A stretch of DNA of 26,852 nt. Source: an uncultured Porphyromonadaceae bacterium (lineage in GTDB: Bacteria; Bacteroidota; Bacteroidia; Bacteroidales; Muribaculaceae). The DNA is taken from assembly GCA_900550395.1 (NCBI GenBank), contig URSD01000035.1, forward strand, positions 1 through 26,852, read 5' to 3'. This document shows, piece after piece, positions 6,704 to 14,936 of the stretch. Positions within the stretch are counted from its first letter, which is position 1. Each line of letters opens with the position of its first letter. Made by a program: the position numbers and the translations under genes. Below the pieces are notes generated by a model, which was not told the origin of the DNA, made no database searches, and saw only the letters and a list, made by a program, of their open reading frames with translations.

Positions 6704-8253
6704 TTCGGAGTCATGGTTATGAGGGGCACCAGCATTTCCTCCATGGAGATGCCTCCGTGCTGGAAGGTGCCCGTGTAGTATTGTACGTAATAGTTATAAT
6801 TGTTGGGGTAGGCGAGGAAGTCATGGCCTAAGGCGAAAATGTAGGCCGTGGAGATGTTGGGCGCGGGCAGTCCTGCGCGCTTTGGGTTGCGTATCTCGTA
6901 CACCCGCTTCTGGTCGTAGGCCAGGTTGCGTCCCAGCTTGTAGCGCAGGTTGGTGTTGGTGTTGCGGTCGCCCACCACCTTGACTGGCTGCTCCACGCGC
7001 ACGGTGCCGTGGTCGGTGGTGAGTACCACTGTGTGGCCGCGCTCGGCGATACGGCGGAAAAGCTCCAGCACAGGCGAGTGGCGGAACCACGACTCGGTGA
7101 TGCTGCGGTAGGCGGCGTCGGTCTTTGCCAGCTCGCGTATCATTTTTGATTCCGTGCGCGCGTGCGAGAGCATGTCGATGAAGTTGACAACAATCACGTT
7201 CAGGTCGTTGTCCTCAAGGCGCGGGAAGTCGCGCAGCAGGCGTTCGGCGCCGGCCGAGTCGTTCACCTTGTTATAGGATATGCGCGTCGGGCGGCGGAAT
7301 CGCTCGAAGAGAGTCTGAAGCAGAGGCGATTCGTTGAGGTTCTTGCCTTCCTCCGACTCTTCGTCGACCCACAGGTCGGGAAACATTTCGGCAATCTTCA
7401 GCGGCATAAGGCCTGAGAATATGGCGTTGCGGGCATATTGCGTGGCCGTTGGCAGTATGGATGTGTACAGCTGCTCGTCGAAACTGAAAATGTCGGCCAG
7501 CAGCGGCTTGACGCTGAGCCACTGGTCCAGGCGGAAGTTGTCGATAAGAATCATGAACACCTTGCGCCCGTCGTCGAGCAGGGGCATCACGCGGCGCGGT
7601 ATCAGCTCGGGGCTCATCAGCGGCCGTCCGGAAGCGTCGGGGTCGGCCGCCCAGTCCTCGTAGCGGCGGCGCATCCATTTGCCGAACTCCGTGTCGGCGT
7701 CGCGCCGCTGCAGGGCAAGCATCTCGTCCATGCCGGTGTTGGCCGAGGCCAGCTGCATGTCCCAGAACATCAGGCGACGGTATAGAGCGTACCAGTCGTC
7801 TATGGTGTCGGCGCGGCCTATGTCGTCGCTCAGCGCGGCGAACTCGCGGCGGTAGTCCACCGAGGTCTGCTCGTTTACGAGGCGTCCCGCGTCGAGTTGC
7901 TTCTTTATTGCCAGCAGAATCTGGTTGGGGTTGACGGGCTTTATCAGGTAGTCGGCAATCTTGCTGCCGAGCGCCTGGTCCATGATGTTCTCCTCCTCGC
8001 TTTTGGTAATCATTATCACCGGCAGCAGAGGCATGCGCTGCTTGATGGCCGCCAGAGCTTCCAGGCCCGAGATGCCCGGCATGTTCTCGTCCAGGATTAT
8101 GAGGTCGTAGGGCGTGGCGTCGGCCATGTCGAGCGCGTCGGCGCCGCTGCATGCGGTGTCCACTTCGTAGCCGCGGCTGCGGAGAAAGATTATGTGGGGC
8201 TTCAGGAGGTCTATCTCGTCGTCGGCCCAGAGTATTTTAGGATTGTTTGGCAT
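6700..8253 (-). CDS. porX: T9SS response regulator PorX (receiver plus PglZ domain)
   Basis: 517 aa. Residues 1-120 form a CheY-like receiver: acidic pocket D11-D12, phosphoacceptor D55 in LILDENMPG, T/S at MITKS and the conserved Lys in YLIKPVNP. A linker is followed by a PglZ domain of the alkaline phosphatase superfamily, with ILIDNFRLDQW, the TSILPTATQYAR segment holding the expected nucleophilic Thr, and the metal-binding TTDHGTVRV. PorX with its kinase PorY controls type IX secretion genes in Porphyromonas and Flavobacterium, and its PglZ domain has been described as a phosphodiesterase acting on cyclic oligonucleotides. The start is 3 bp after the porW/sprE stop. No PorY-like kinase is in the window. 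Confidence 0.95.
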   Translation of the reverse strand: MPNNPKILWADDEIDLLKPHIIFLRSRGYEVDTACSGADALDMADATPYDLIILDENMPGISGLEALAAIKQRMPLLPVIMITKSEEENIMDQALGSKIADYLIKPVNPNQILLAIKKQLDAGRLVNEQTSVDYRREFAALSDDIGRADTIDDWYALYRRLMFWDMQLASANTGMDEMLALQRRDADTEFGKWMRRRYEDWAADPDASGRPLMSPELIPRRVMPLLDDGRKVFMILIDNFRLDQWLSVKPLLADIFSFDEQLYTSILPTATQYARNAIFSGLMPLKIAEMFPDLWVDEESEEGKNLNESPLLQTLFERFRRPTRISYNKVNDSAGAERLLRDFPRLEDNDLNVIVVNFIDMLSHARTESKMIRELAKTDAAYRSITESWFRHSPVLELFRRIAERGHTVVLTTDHGTVRVEQPVKVVGDRNTNTNLRYKLGRNLAYDQKRVYEIRNPKRAGLPAPNISTAYIFALGHDFLAYPNNYNYYVQYYTGTFQHGGISMEEMLVPLITMTPK

Positions 8254-8256
8254 GGC

Positions 8257-11200
8257 TTATTCAAGTAAAGGGTCGTCGCCTTCGCTGCCTTCGTCTGGCT
8301 CAGGTGCGGGTAGGGCGGGTTGTGGCATCGGTTTCGGCGTGGGAAGAGCAGGAACCGCGGGGGCTGAAGGCTCCGTCAGGCCCGGCTCGTCCGACTGGTC
8401 TGATTTGTCTGACAGGTCTGACATGTCCGACGGGTCCGACTCGTCCGACTCTTCTCCCGGCTCCCGCATCGGTTCCGCCTCCTCGGCCGCGGCGTCGGCT
8501 TCATCGAGAGTCTCGACTGCCTCGGGTTGTAGCAGCCCGGCCTGCGCGTCCACGTAGTTCTGCTCGTCGAGGTAGCGGAAATACTCCTCGAAGCTGCGTC
8601 CCTCCTTCAGCAGCAGGTCGAAGTTGGCGGCCGAGATTACTACCGGCCTTACGCCTGCCGGCAGACGGAAGTCGGGCGACGCCGCCATCACGCGGCGGTA
8701 ATGGTTCAGTTCGTTCATGTCGGCGAAGCCGCGTATCACGAGCAGCCCGAGGCGTCCGAAGTTCATGGGCTCCAGCTCGAAGTCCTTCACGACGAACGAC
8801 CTGAAGTTGTGGCGCGCCACCTCGTACAGCAGCAGGTTTGACGACACGGAGTCGGTGGGGAACAGCATCACCAGCAGCTGCGCGCTGTCGGGGCTTAGCG
8901 TGAACTGTGCCGGGCCTTCCTGCGCCACGGCCGTGCTGTCGTTGGTCAGACGCATGTCCCATACCATGCCGCGCAGATTGCCGGCGTCGGTCTGCAGCTG
9001 TCGTCCCTGGGCCATGCCTTTGAGCCACGCCGACGCTATGGGCGTGATGTCCGTGTCGGGGTAGCGGTTGAGCATGTCGCGCAGCGTGGCGTTGAATTCG
9101 TCGGCCTTCTTCTCGGGTACGTAGGCCAGGGCGTGCAGGAACATGAACTTCGGCATGATGGCGCTCAGCGGGTATTTGCTGTTCATCTCGCGGTAGGCGT
9201 CGTGAACGTCGCTGTTGTGGTTGTCGAAGTAGGCTTCGAGCGTGGCTTCGTAGAGCTGCTGCTGTCGGCTTTCCATGTTGCGCAGATTATCGAGATAGGC
9301 GGGATCCTGCATGGCTACGCCGTAGGTCGATTCGGGGAAGTCGGCAAGTATGCGCTGCCGCCATGCCTCCGCGTCGGCGTTCTCTTCGCGCCGTGCGTGC
9401 ATCAGGTAGGTATTGTAGTAGACGTCGAGCCGGTGCACGTTGTCGGGATAGTCGCGCAGCAGGCGCTCCCACTGTGTGCGCGCGGCGGGATAGTCCTCCA
9501 GGCGGTCCTTGAGGATGGCGCCCATGTTGTACAGGCCGTCCTGAATGATTTCGTGGCACACGGCGCGGGCCTCCTCGGTGGTGTCGGGAATCTGTCTGAG
9601 ATAGTATTCCGGATTGTGCGGGTCGGAGGCGAGGCTGTCGGCAGTGGCTCTTTCGTCGTTGCCCGTGGCCGTGGAGTCGCCGTTTTCGGTGACCTCTTCG
9701 TCTGTGTCGTCACTTCCCGCATCCTCGAAGTCGGCGTTGCTGAACGTGTTTTTGTTGCGTCGGCGCCAGTCGTCCTCGAGCTTGCGCGAACCCCATCGGC
9801 GCTGGAAGTCGGTGCGTCCCGCCTGCCGCGCGCTCTGGTTGTAGAAGTACCAGGAGTTGTCGGTGTTTATGTTGAATGAGTTCGGTGCGTTGGCCGCGCC
9901 GCCGGTATTCGTTTCTCCGCGCGATGCCACGTCGGCCTCGTATTCGGCCAGTCGGGCCTCCTCCGCTTCTTTCTTTTCCTGTTCTATAAGGCGCTTTATG
10001 ATGCCCTGCACCACCTCCATGCGCTCCTCGGGCGTCATGGCCGAGAGCCGCAGCAGCGAGTCCTGGAGTTCTACGTTCTGGGCGTAGACGGCCAGCTCGT
10101 CGAGAACGTCGCTGCGACGCTTAAGCGAGTCGTAGCCGGGATAGTTGCGCGGCAGCTGAGGCACGGCCTCCGAGTAGTGGGGCTGCGCCTTGTTGTACTG
10201 TCGCCGGTCGAAGTAGAGGCCGCCGAGGCGCAGCTGCGGCATGGCTTTGTCGATGCCTCCGCGGGTGCTTTTCTCCACCGCCGTCTCGTAGCTTGCTATG
10301 GCCTGCGCCGTGTCGCGGCGGCTCAGGTAGAGGTTGCCTATGGCGTAGTATATCTGGTCGAGATAGGGCTTGTTTCGGTCGTAGTGTGTCATGCGCCTGA
10401 GGGCCTTCACCTCGGGCATGATGTCCTGTCCGTCGTAGACCTCGCTCTGCTTGATGCGCGCGTTGAACTTCGTCCGGTATGTGGCCGAAGGTGATGCGCC
10501 GGCTTTGGCGAATGCCTCGTAGGCCTCCTTGCGGCGTCCGAGGCGCTGGAGCACCTGCCCGAGCAGGAAGCGCAGACGCGTGCGCTGAGCCGCGCTGTCG
10601 GCATTGTCGATGGCCTGCCGCAGCGGCTCCACGGCTTCTTCCATCATGCCTCCGCGCAGCAGGCGGTCGGCCCGGGTGAACGCGTACAGCCCACGCAGCT
10701 TCTTGTTCGTCAGCTGGTCGGGGCGTATTCGGTCGAGTATCAGTTCGGCGTCGTATAGCCAGTCCAGAGCCACGTAGCACCGCGCCTGCCATATCTTGGC
10801 CTCCGTCACGGTGGTCGGCAGCCAGGAGAAGTGGCGGCTTACGTAGAAGAAGGTGGACGCGGCGCCCAGGAAGTCGCCGTTGAAGTACTGGCTGCGGCCC
10901 ATCATCATCCATGCGTTGTGCAGGAAGGGGTTGTACTCGTCGCGTTTCAGCCATGCCTGGTAGGCGGGGTCGCCGCTTTTCCCCGGCTTCTTGCGCGGAC
11001 GCTTCTTGATGCTGCGCAGCTGTATGGCCTTCTGTCCTTTCTCTATGCTGCGGTCGAAGTTGCCCGAGGGCTGCGGCGCTTCCTTGTCGGCTTTCGCCTC
11101 GGCAGGGTGCATGAACAGCAGCCGCGAGTAGTCGTCCTCGTAGTCCTGCTCCATCTTCTGAAGTGTCTCCTTGAAGTGCGTGTCGCCGTTGTAGTAGATG

Positions 11201-11331
11201 TTGTAGCGCGTTATGAAGGCGTTGTAGTTGCGGCTGGCGGCTGTGTTTTTGCGCGTGGAGCAGGACGCCATGGCCACGAGGGCGCACAGCGACATTGCCA
11301 ACAGGCATACCTTACACAGTCCGTATTTCAT
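8257..11331 (-). CDS. porW: T9SS-associated TPR lipoprotein PorW/SprE
   Basis: 1024 aa. The N-terminus is a lipoprotein signal (hydrophobic residues 8-22, lipobox MASC with Cys24). Directly after it comes the family-typical NYNAFITRYNIYYNGDTHF segment, which initiates a long helical TPR-like region. The middle has an Asp/Glu/Thr-rich linker (about 530-560) and then more TPR-like repeats. PorW/SprE is an outer-membrane lipoprotein needed for type IX secretion and, in gliding species, motility. The C-terminus (about the last 70 residues) is unusual: seven SDx tripeptides, then a Pro/Ala/Glu-rich tail ending DDPLLE. It is the first gene of porW-porX-tsaE. No strong TAnnTTTG box was seen in the short divergent region upstream (11332-11457). 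Confidence 0.9.
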   Translation of the reverse strand: MKYGLCKVCLLAMSLCALVAMASCSTRKNTAASRNYNAFITRYNIYYNGDTHFKETLQKMEQDYEDDYSRLLFMHPAEAKADKEAPQPSGNFDRSIEKGQKAIQLRSIKKRPRKKPGKSGDPAYQAWLKRDEYNPFLHNAWMMMGRSQYFNGDFLGAASTFFYVSRHFSWLPTTVTEAKIWQARCYVALDWLYDAELILDRIRPDQLTNKKLRGLYAFTRADRLLRGGMMEEAVEPLRQAIDNADSAAQRTRLRFLLGQVLQRLGRRKEAYEAFAKAGASPSATYRTKFNARIKQSEVYDGQDIMPEVKALRRMTHYDRNKPYLDQIYYAIGNLYLSRRDTAQAIASYETAVEKSTRGGIDKAMPQLRLGGLYFDRRQYNKAQPHYSEAVPQLPRNYPGYDSLKRRSDVLDELAVYAQNVELQDSLLRLSAMTPEERMEVVQGIIKRLIEQEKKEAEEARLAEYEADVASRGETNTGGAANAPNSFNINTDNSWYFYNQSARQAGRTDFQRRWGSRKLEDDWRRRNKNTFSNADFEDAGSDDTDEEVTENGDSTATGNDERATADSLASDPHNPEYYLRQIPDTTEEARAVCHEIIQDGLYNMGAILKDRLEDYPAARTQWERLLRDYPDNVHRLDVYYNTYLMHARREENADAEAWRQRILADFPESTYGVAMQDPAYLDNLRNMESRQQQLYEATLEAYFDNHNSDVHDAYREMNSKYPLSAIMPKFMFLHALAYVPEKKADEFNATLRDMLNRYPDTDITPIASAWLKGMAQGRQLQTDAGNLRGMVWDMRLTNDSTAVAQEGPAQFTLSPDSAQLLVMLFPTDSVSSNLLLYEVARHNFRSFVVKDFELEPMNFGRLGLLVIRGFADMNELNHYRRVMAASPDFRLPAGVRPVVISAANFDLLLKEGRSFEEYFRYLDEQNYVDAQAGLLQPEAVETLDEADAAAEEAEPMREPGEESDESDPSDMSDLSDKSDQSDEPGLTEPSAPAVPALPTPKPMPQPALPAPEPDEGSEGDDPLLE
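8389..8451. repeat. Seven 9-bp repeats encoding SDx tripeptides in the porW tail
   Basis: Seven in-phase units of the pattern GTCYGAYNN start every 9 bp from 8389. On the minus strand they encode ESD-ESD-PSD-MSD-LSD-KSD-QSD. Only the third position of each tripeptide varies freely, and the changes keep the frame. The pattern suggests unit expansion in an unstructured acidic tail. Confidence 0.85.
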
Positions 11332-11385
11332 ATATTAAATATGTAACGTGCGCGAGCGAGCGATATTGCACCCCGACTCTGCGCG

Positions 11386-11417
11386 TTTGCAAATTTCGGC
11401 AAAAAATCCTACCTTTG
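11386..11417 (+). promoter_or_regulatory. Bacteroidota-type promoter of the secreted 453-aa protein
   Basis: TTTG (11386-11389), 20 nt, then TACCTTTG (11410-11417): an exact consensus match. The ATG at 11458 is 40 nt downstream of the -7 box. Confidence 0.75.
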
Positions 11418-11457
11418 CAAGCAATTCCACATTACTTAATCAAAGCAAATCTTGCGT

Positions 11458-12819
11458 ATGAAAAAATTTACTCTTGTAGCTCTCTGCATGCTTGCCGTAT
11501 GCGGAACGGCCGTTGCCGCACAACCTTCCAAGGCCGAGAAGGCCGCAAAATCAAGGCTGCACAGCGGCCCTGCACGCCTGCTCCCGCACAAGGCGGACGC
11601 CGAGAAGGCACCCTGGTGTCCCTTGAAACAGACCGACTACACCTGGATGTACGACGACGAATCCGCACCGCACGACGGAGAATGGGTAGAGGAGGACAGC
11701 TATGAGCTCACCTACACTCCCGCCGGTAAGGAAGCAACCAAGCGCACCACCACGCCCGACGGAGAAATTCTGCTTGAGGTGAATACCTACAATGCCGACA
11801 ATATGCTCATATCCCGTGTCGTGAGCAAGTCGGAGGACGAGGGCGAGACTTTCGAGGAAACCGAGAGACTGACCCGCGAATATGACCCCATCCTTAAGAA
11901 TGTCATCATCTCCAACGTAGAGCAGAACAACTACGGCGGCCAGTGGTACAACGGCAACTGTTACAAGCGCATCATCACCCGCAATGCCGACGGCAACATC
12001 ACCGAATGTGCCGTCGCCGTGCTCTTTCAGGGCATCTATGATCCCACCATCAAGCTCGTGACTGAGTATGGCCCCGACGGCAAGGCATGCAAGATAACGC
12101 ATTCGGCACTTAACTACGATTACGACGCCGACGAGTATTATTGGGAGACGGATATGGAGCTGACCGACATCGAGTGGGAGCGCACCGACGGTCAGATATG
12201 GAACGAGGAATATCTCACCTCCGGCGCCAACCGCATCAGCAAGGGTACGTTCAACAACGACGGAGTCATATCCGTGATGACCTTCACCTACGACGGCAAC
12301 AACGTGGATGGCCGCGGCACCATGGACGACCCCGACGATGATTTCTACAACCTCATCGTCACCTACACTGAGCTGCCCAACGGCGGTTACAAGAACTACA
12401 CCCTCACCTACAATGACGCGGTCAGCGAGTCGGAGACCGAAACCGAGGAGCGCGATGCCTTCGGACTCCTCACGCTGCGTAAAGTTCAGTGGACCGACTT
12501 CACCTGGACCGAGTTCTATGAATACACTGAGGGTGCTGTGCGCTACGACGACGTGACCGGCTATCCCGAGCAGTACACTGTCACCGACCGTGACCTCGAC
12601 GAGGACAGTCCCACCTACGGCGAGGCGATCTACCGCATGAAGATGACCTTCGAGGGTCAGGCCGACCTCAGCGGCATAAACGACGCCGTGGCTGATGCCG
12701 ACGCCGACGCCCCCGTGGAGTATTACAATCTTCAGGGCATCCGTGTGCAGCGTCCCGCCGCCGGGCAGCCCGTCATCCGCCGCCAGGGCAGCCGCGTGAG
12801 CAAAGTGGTGGTGAAATAA
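11458..12819 (+). CDS. Secreted protein with putative T9SS-type C-terminal tail
   Basis: 453 aa from the ATG at 11458; an in-frame TTG six bases earlier is ignored because the ATG opens a clean signal peptide (MKKFTLVALCMLAVCGTAVAA). The mature part is acidic and rich in Tyr, Thr, Asp and Glu. Repeated short strands such as YTPAGKE, TTPDGE, NTYNADN, ITRNADGN and YGPDGK recall the YDxxG-type beta repeats of RHS/DUF4595-like surface proteins, but I do not assign a family. The last 35 or so residues (APVEYYNLQGIRV...VIRRQG...KVVVK) match the general form of a Bacteroidales sorting domain and are nearly repeated in the protein at 21447-23153. Being divergent from porW makes T9SS export plausible but unproven. 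A strong terminator follows. Confidence 0.85.
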   Translation: MKKFTLVALCMLAVCGTAVAAQPSKAEKAAKSRLHSGPARLLPHKADAEKAPWCPLKQTDYTWMYDDESAPHDGEWVEEDSYELTYTPAGKEATKRTTTPDGEILLEVNTYNADNMLISRVVSKSEDEGETFEETERLTREYDPILKNVIISNVEQNNYGGQWYNGNCYKRIITRNADGNITECAVAVLFQGIYDPTIKLVTEYGPDGKACKITHSALNYDYDADEYYWETDMELTDIEWERTDGQIWNEEYLTSGANRISKGTFNNDGVISVMTFTYDGNNVDGRGTMDDPDDDFYNLIVTYTELPNGGYKNYTLTYNDAVSESETETEERDAFGLLTLRKVQWTDFTWTEFYEYTEGAVRYDDVTGYPEQYTVTDRDLDEDSPTYGEAIYRMKMTFEGQADLSGINDAVADADADAPVEYYNLQGIRVQRPAAGQPVIRRQGSRVSKVVVK

Positions 12820-12844
12820 GAGCTGATTAGACAGTGAAATACAG

Positions 12845-12875
12845 AAAAATGCCTCTCCGGAGGCATTTTTTTTCG
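12845..12875 (+). terminator. Rho-independent terminator after the secreted-protein gene
   Basis: An 11-bp stem (arms 12845-12855 and 12860-12870, core ATGCCTC/GAGGCAT) with loop TCCG is followed by a T-rich run continuing to 12880. Confidence 0.9.
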
Positions 12876-12905
12876 TTTTTTAGCCACGCAATCGAAATTT
12901 ATAGT

Positions 12906-12913
12906 TAATTTTG
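12906..12913 (+). promoter_or_regulatory. Candidate -7 box for the DUF349 gene
   Basis: TAATTTTG matches TAnnTTTG and lies 40 nt before the chosen ATG at 12954. No TTTG is present at the expected -33 distance, so the promoter is only half supported. Confidence 0.45.
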
Positions 12914-12953
12914 ACGGCGCGCCGTGTGCGCCAACCAAACAGTACCACATAAT

Positions 12954-14843
12954 ATGGAAATGAACGAACCCTCCCTGAGCGCCCCCGGCGCTGAGGAAAT
13001 CCTCACCCCGGCACCCCGGACGGATGCCGCAGAAAATCCACAGCATGAGTCGGAAACCGGTCAGCCCGCTGCGGATGCCGACCCGGAAGCCGAGGCCGAA
13101 GAAGAAATGACCGAAGCCATCGAAGAGCACGACGGGCTCCAGCCTCACCGCGAGCGTCCCTCCACGCCCGAAGAAGTGATAGCCGCCGCCTGCGAAGTCC
13201 TCGCACGCGAGGCCTCGGAAATCAGCGGCGACGATGTCCGCCGCCTCCGTGCCGCATGGAATCTTCTGAAACCCGCTGATGCTCCGGAAGCCGACGGCGA
13301 GGCCGCCCCCGAGCCCGATGCCGAAGCCGTGGCCGCCGCAATGAAGCAGGAGGAGATGTTCGCCGCAATACTCACCCAGATACGCGACAAGAAAGCCGCC
13401 TGGACCGCACAGCAGGATGCGCAGCGCGCCGCCAATCTCGAGCGCAAGAACGCCATCATCGGAGAAATCAACGCACTCGCCGAGGATACCGACAATGTGA
13501 ACCGTACCTTCCCGCGCTACCGCGAGCTTCAGGACGAGTTCAACGCTCTGGGAGAGGTGGACCCCACGGAGGAGACCGCCGTGTGGAAGCGCTTCCAGGA
13601 CGCCCGTGAGAAGTACAGCGACAACCTGAAAATCAACAAAGAACTGCGCGACTACGACTTCAAGAAGAATCTCGACAGCAAGATTCTTCTCCTTGAGGAA
13701 GCCGAGCGTCTGGCAGCCGAGGAAGACATCATCACGGCCTACCGCCGCCTTCAGGAACTTCACAACAAGTGGCGCCGCATCGGCCCCGTTGCCAAAGACA
13801 TACGCGAGGAGATCTGGGACAAGTTCAAGGCCGCCAGCGTCACCGTCAACAAGCGCTATCAAGCTCATTTCGAGGAACGCAAGGCTGCCGAGGCCGAGGC
13901 CGAGGCGGCAAAGCTTGCCCTCTGCGAGCAGGCCGAGGCCATCGACATAGAGTCCCTCAACGGTTTCAACGCCTGGGAGAAGGCTACGGCCGCCATCCAG
14001 GAACTCCAGACCCGTTGGCGCGATATGGCCCATGCCGCACGACGCACCGACCGCGAGCTCTTCGCCCGCTTCCGTTCGTGCTGCGACAGCTTCTTCGCTG
14101 CCAAGGCCGAATATTTCAAGGCCACCCGCGAGCGCCTCGCCGCCAACCTCGCCGCCAAGACAGCCCTCGCCGATGAGGCCGAGGCCCTCAAGGACAGCGA
14201 GGAGTGGACCAAGGCCGGCAACCGCTTCGTCGAGATGCAGAAGGAATGGCGCACCATCGGCCCGGTGGCAAAGCGTTACAGCGACGCCCTCTGGACGCGT
14301 TTCATGGACGCCTGCAACCACTTCTTCGAGCGTAAGAAGAAAGTGGCCGGCGGACGGCGCGACGAGGAGAACGCCAATCTCGCAGCCAAGCGGGCGCTTG
14401 TCGACAGGCTCAACGCCCTCGACCCCGAGACGCCCCGCGCCGAGCTGCTTGCCGCCATCAAGGAGATTCAGGACAGCTGGCAGACCATCGGCCACGTGCC
14501 TTTCCGCGAGAAAGACAAGGTGTACGACCAGTACCGTGCCCGCCTCGACGAGCTGCGCGACGCCATCAACAGCGGACGCCGACGCGAGCGCCGCGAGCAG
14601 TTTGCCGGAGCCGTAGCCCGCATGGAGGGCGACACCGCCGACCGCGAGCGCGACCGCATGGCCCGTGCTCTTGAGGCCAAGCGTGCCGAGCTGCGCACTC
14701 TCGAGAACAATCTCGGATTTCTCTCCTCCAAGAGCAAGTCCGGCAACTCACTCATTCAGGATTTCGAGCGCAAGATCGAGCGTCTGCGCGCCGATATTGA
14801 CGAGATGGTAGAAAAAATCAAGATGCTGCGCACGCAGGCATAA
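12954..14843 (+). CDS. DUF349 repeat protein
   Basis: 629 aa from the ATG at 12954; a GTG at 12924 would add ten residues but is a weaker start. The first 130 residues are acidic, Pro/Ala/Glu-rich and probably disordered. The rest is long charged helices with about five DUF349 units, recognisable by repeated W-x-x-I-G-P-V-A-K-type motifs (RRIGPVAKDIREEIWDKF, RTIGPVAKRYSDALWTRF, QTIGHVPFREKDKVYDQY, plus two more divergent units). The C-terminus is a coiled coil. DUF349 proteins are widespread in Bacteroidota; their function is not established. Cytoplasmic, as no signal or membrane segment is seen. Confidence 0.88.
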   Translation: MEMNEPSLSAPGAEEILTPAPRTDAAENPQHESETGQPAADADPEAEAEEEMTEAIEEHDGLQPHRERPSTPEEVIAAACEVLAREASEISGDDVRRLRAAWNLLKPADAPEADGEAAPEPDAEAVAAAMKQEEMFAAILTQIRDKKAAWTAQQDAQRAANLERKNAIIGEINALAEDTDNVNRTFPRYRELQDEFNALGEVDPTEETAVWKRFQDAREKYSDNLKINKELRDYDFKKNLDSKILLLEEAERLAAEEDIITAYRRLQELHNKWRRIGPVAKDIREEIWDKFKAASVTVNKRYQAHFEERKAAEAEAEAAKLALCEQAEAIDIESLNGFNAWEKATAAIQELQTRWRDMAHAARRTDRELFARFRSCCDSFFAAKAEYFKATRERLAANLAAKTALADEAEALKDSEEWTKAGNRFVEMQKEWRTIGPVAKRYSDALWTRFMDACNHFFERKKKVAGGRRDEENANLAAKRALVDRLNALDPETPRAELLAAIKEIQDSWQTIGHVPFREKDKVYDQYRARLDELRDAINSGRRRERREQFAGAVARMEGDTADRERDRMARALEAKRAELRTLENNLGFLSSKSKSGNSLIQDFERKIERLRADIDEMVEKIKMLRTQA

Positions 14844-14868
14844 CAAGCCTGCCGCGCAGTCGGTCATT

Positions 14869-14897
14869 AGCGCTGCGGCTGTCGTGGCCGCGGCGCT
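14869..14897. other. GC-rich hairpin between the DUF349 and sugar transferase genes
   Basis: Arms 14869-14879 and 14887-14897 pair over 11 bp with one G-T and a 7-nt loop. It lacks a clean U tract on the plus strand (TTCTGCACCTTTT follows), so it could be a weak terminator or mRNA structure. Confidence 0.5.
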
Positions 14898-14936
14898 TCT
14901 GCACCTTTTACCGTTTGTACCTATAACCGTATTGCA

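Noticed and set aside
12732..14495. 587-aa open frame on the minus strand opposite the DUF349 gene
   Set aside because: It is the antisense of a clear repeat protein, has Leu/Gly/Val-rich mirror composition, and runs back into the end of another gene. High GC produces such frames.
14880..14936. Promoter with TTTG at 14913-14916 before the sugar transferase
   Set aside because: The preceding bases do not give TA at the right distance and there is no matching -33 box.
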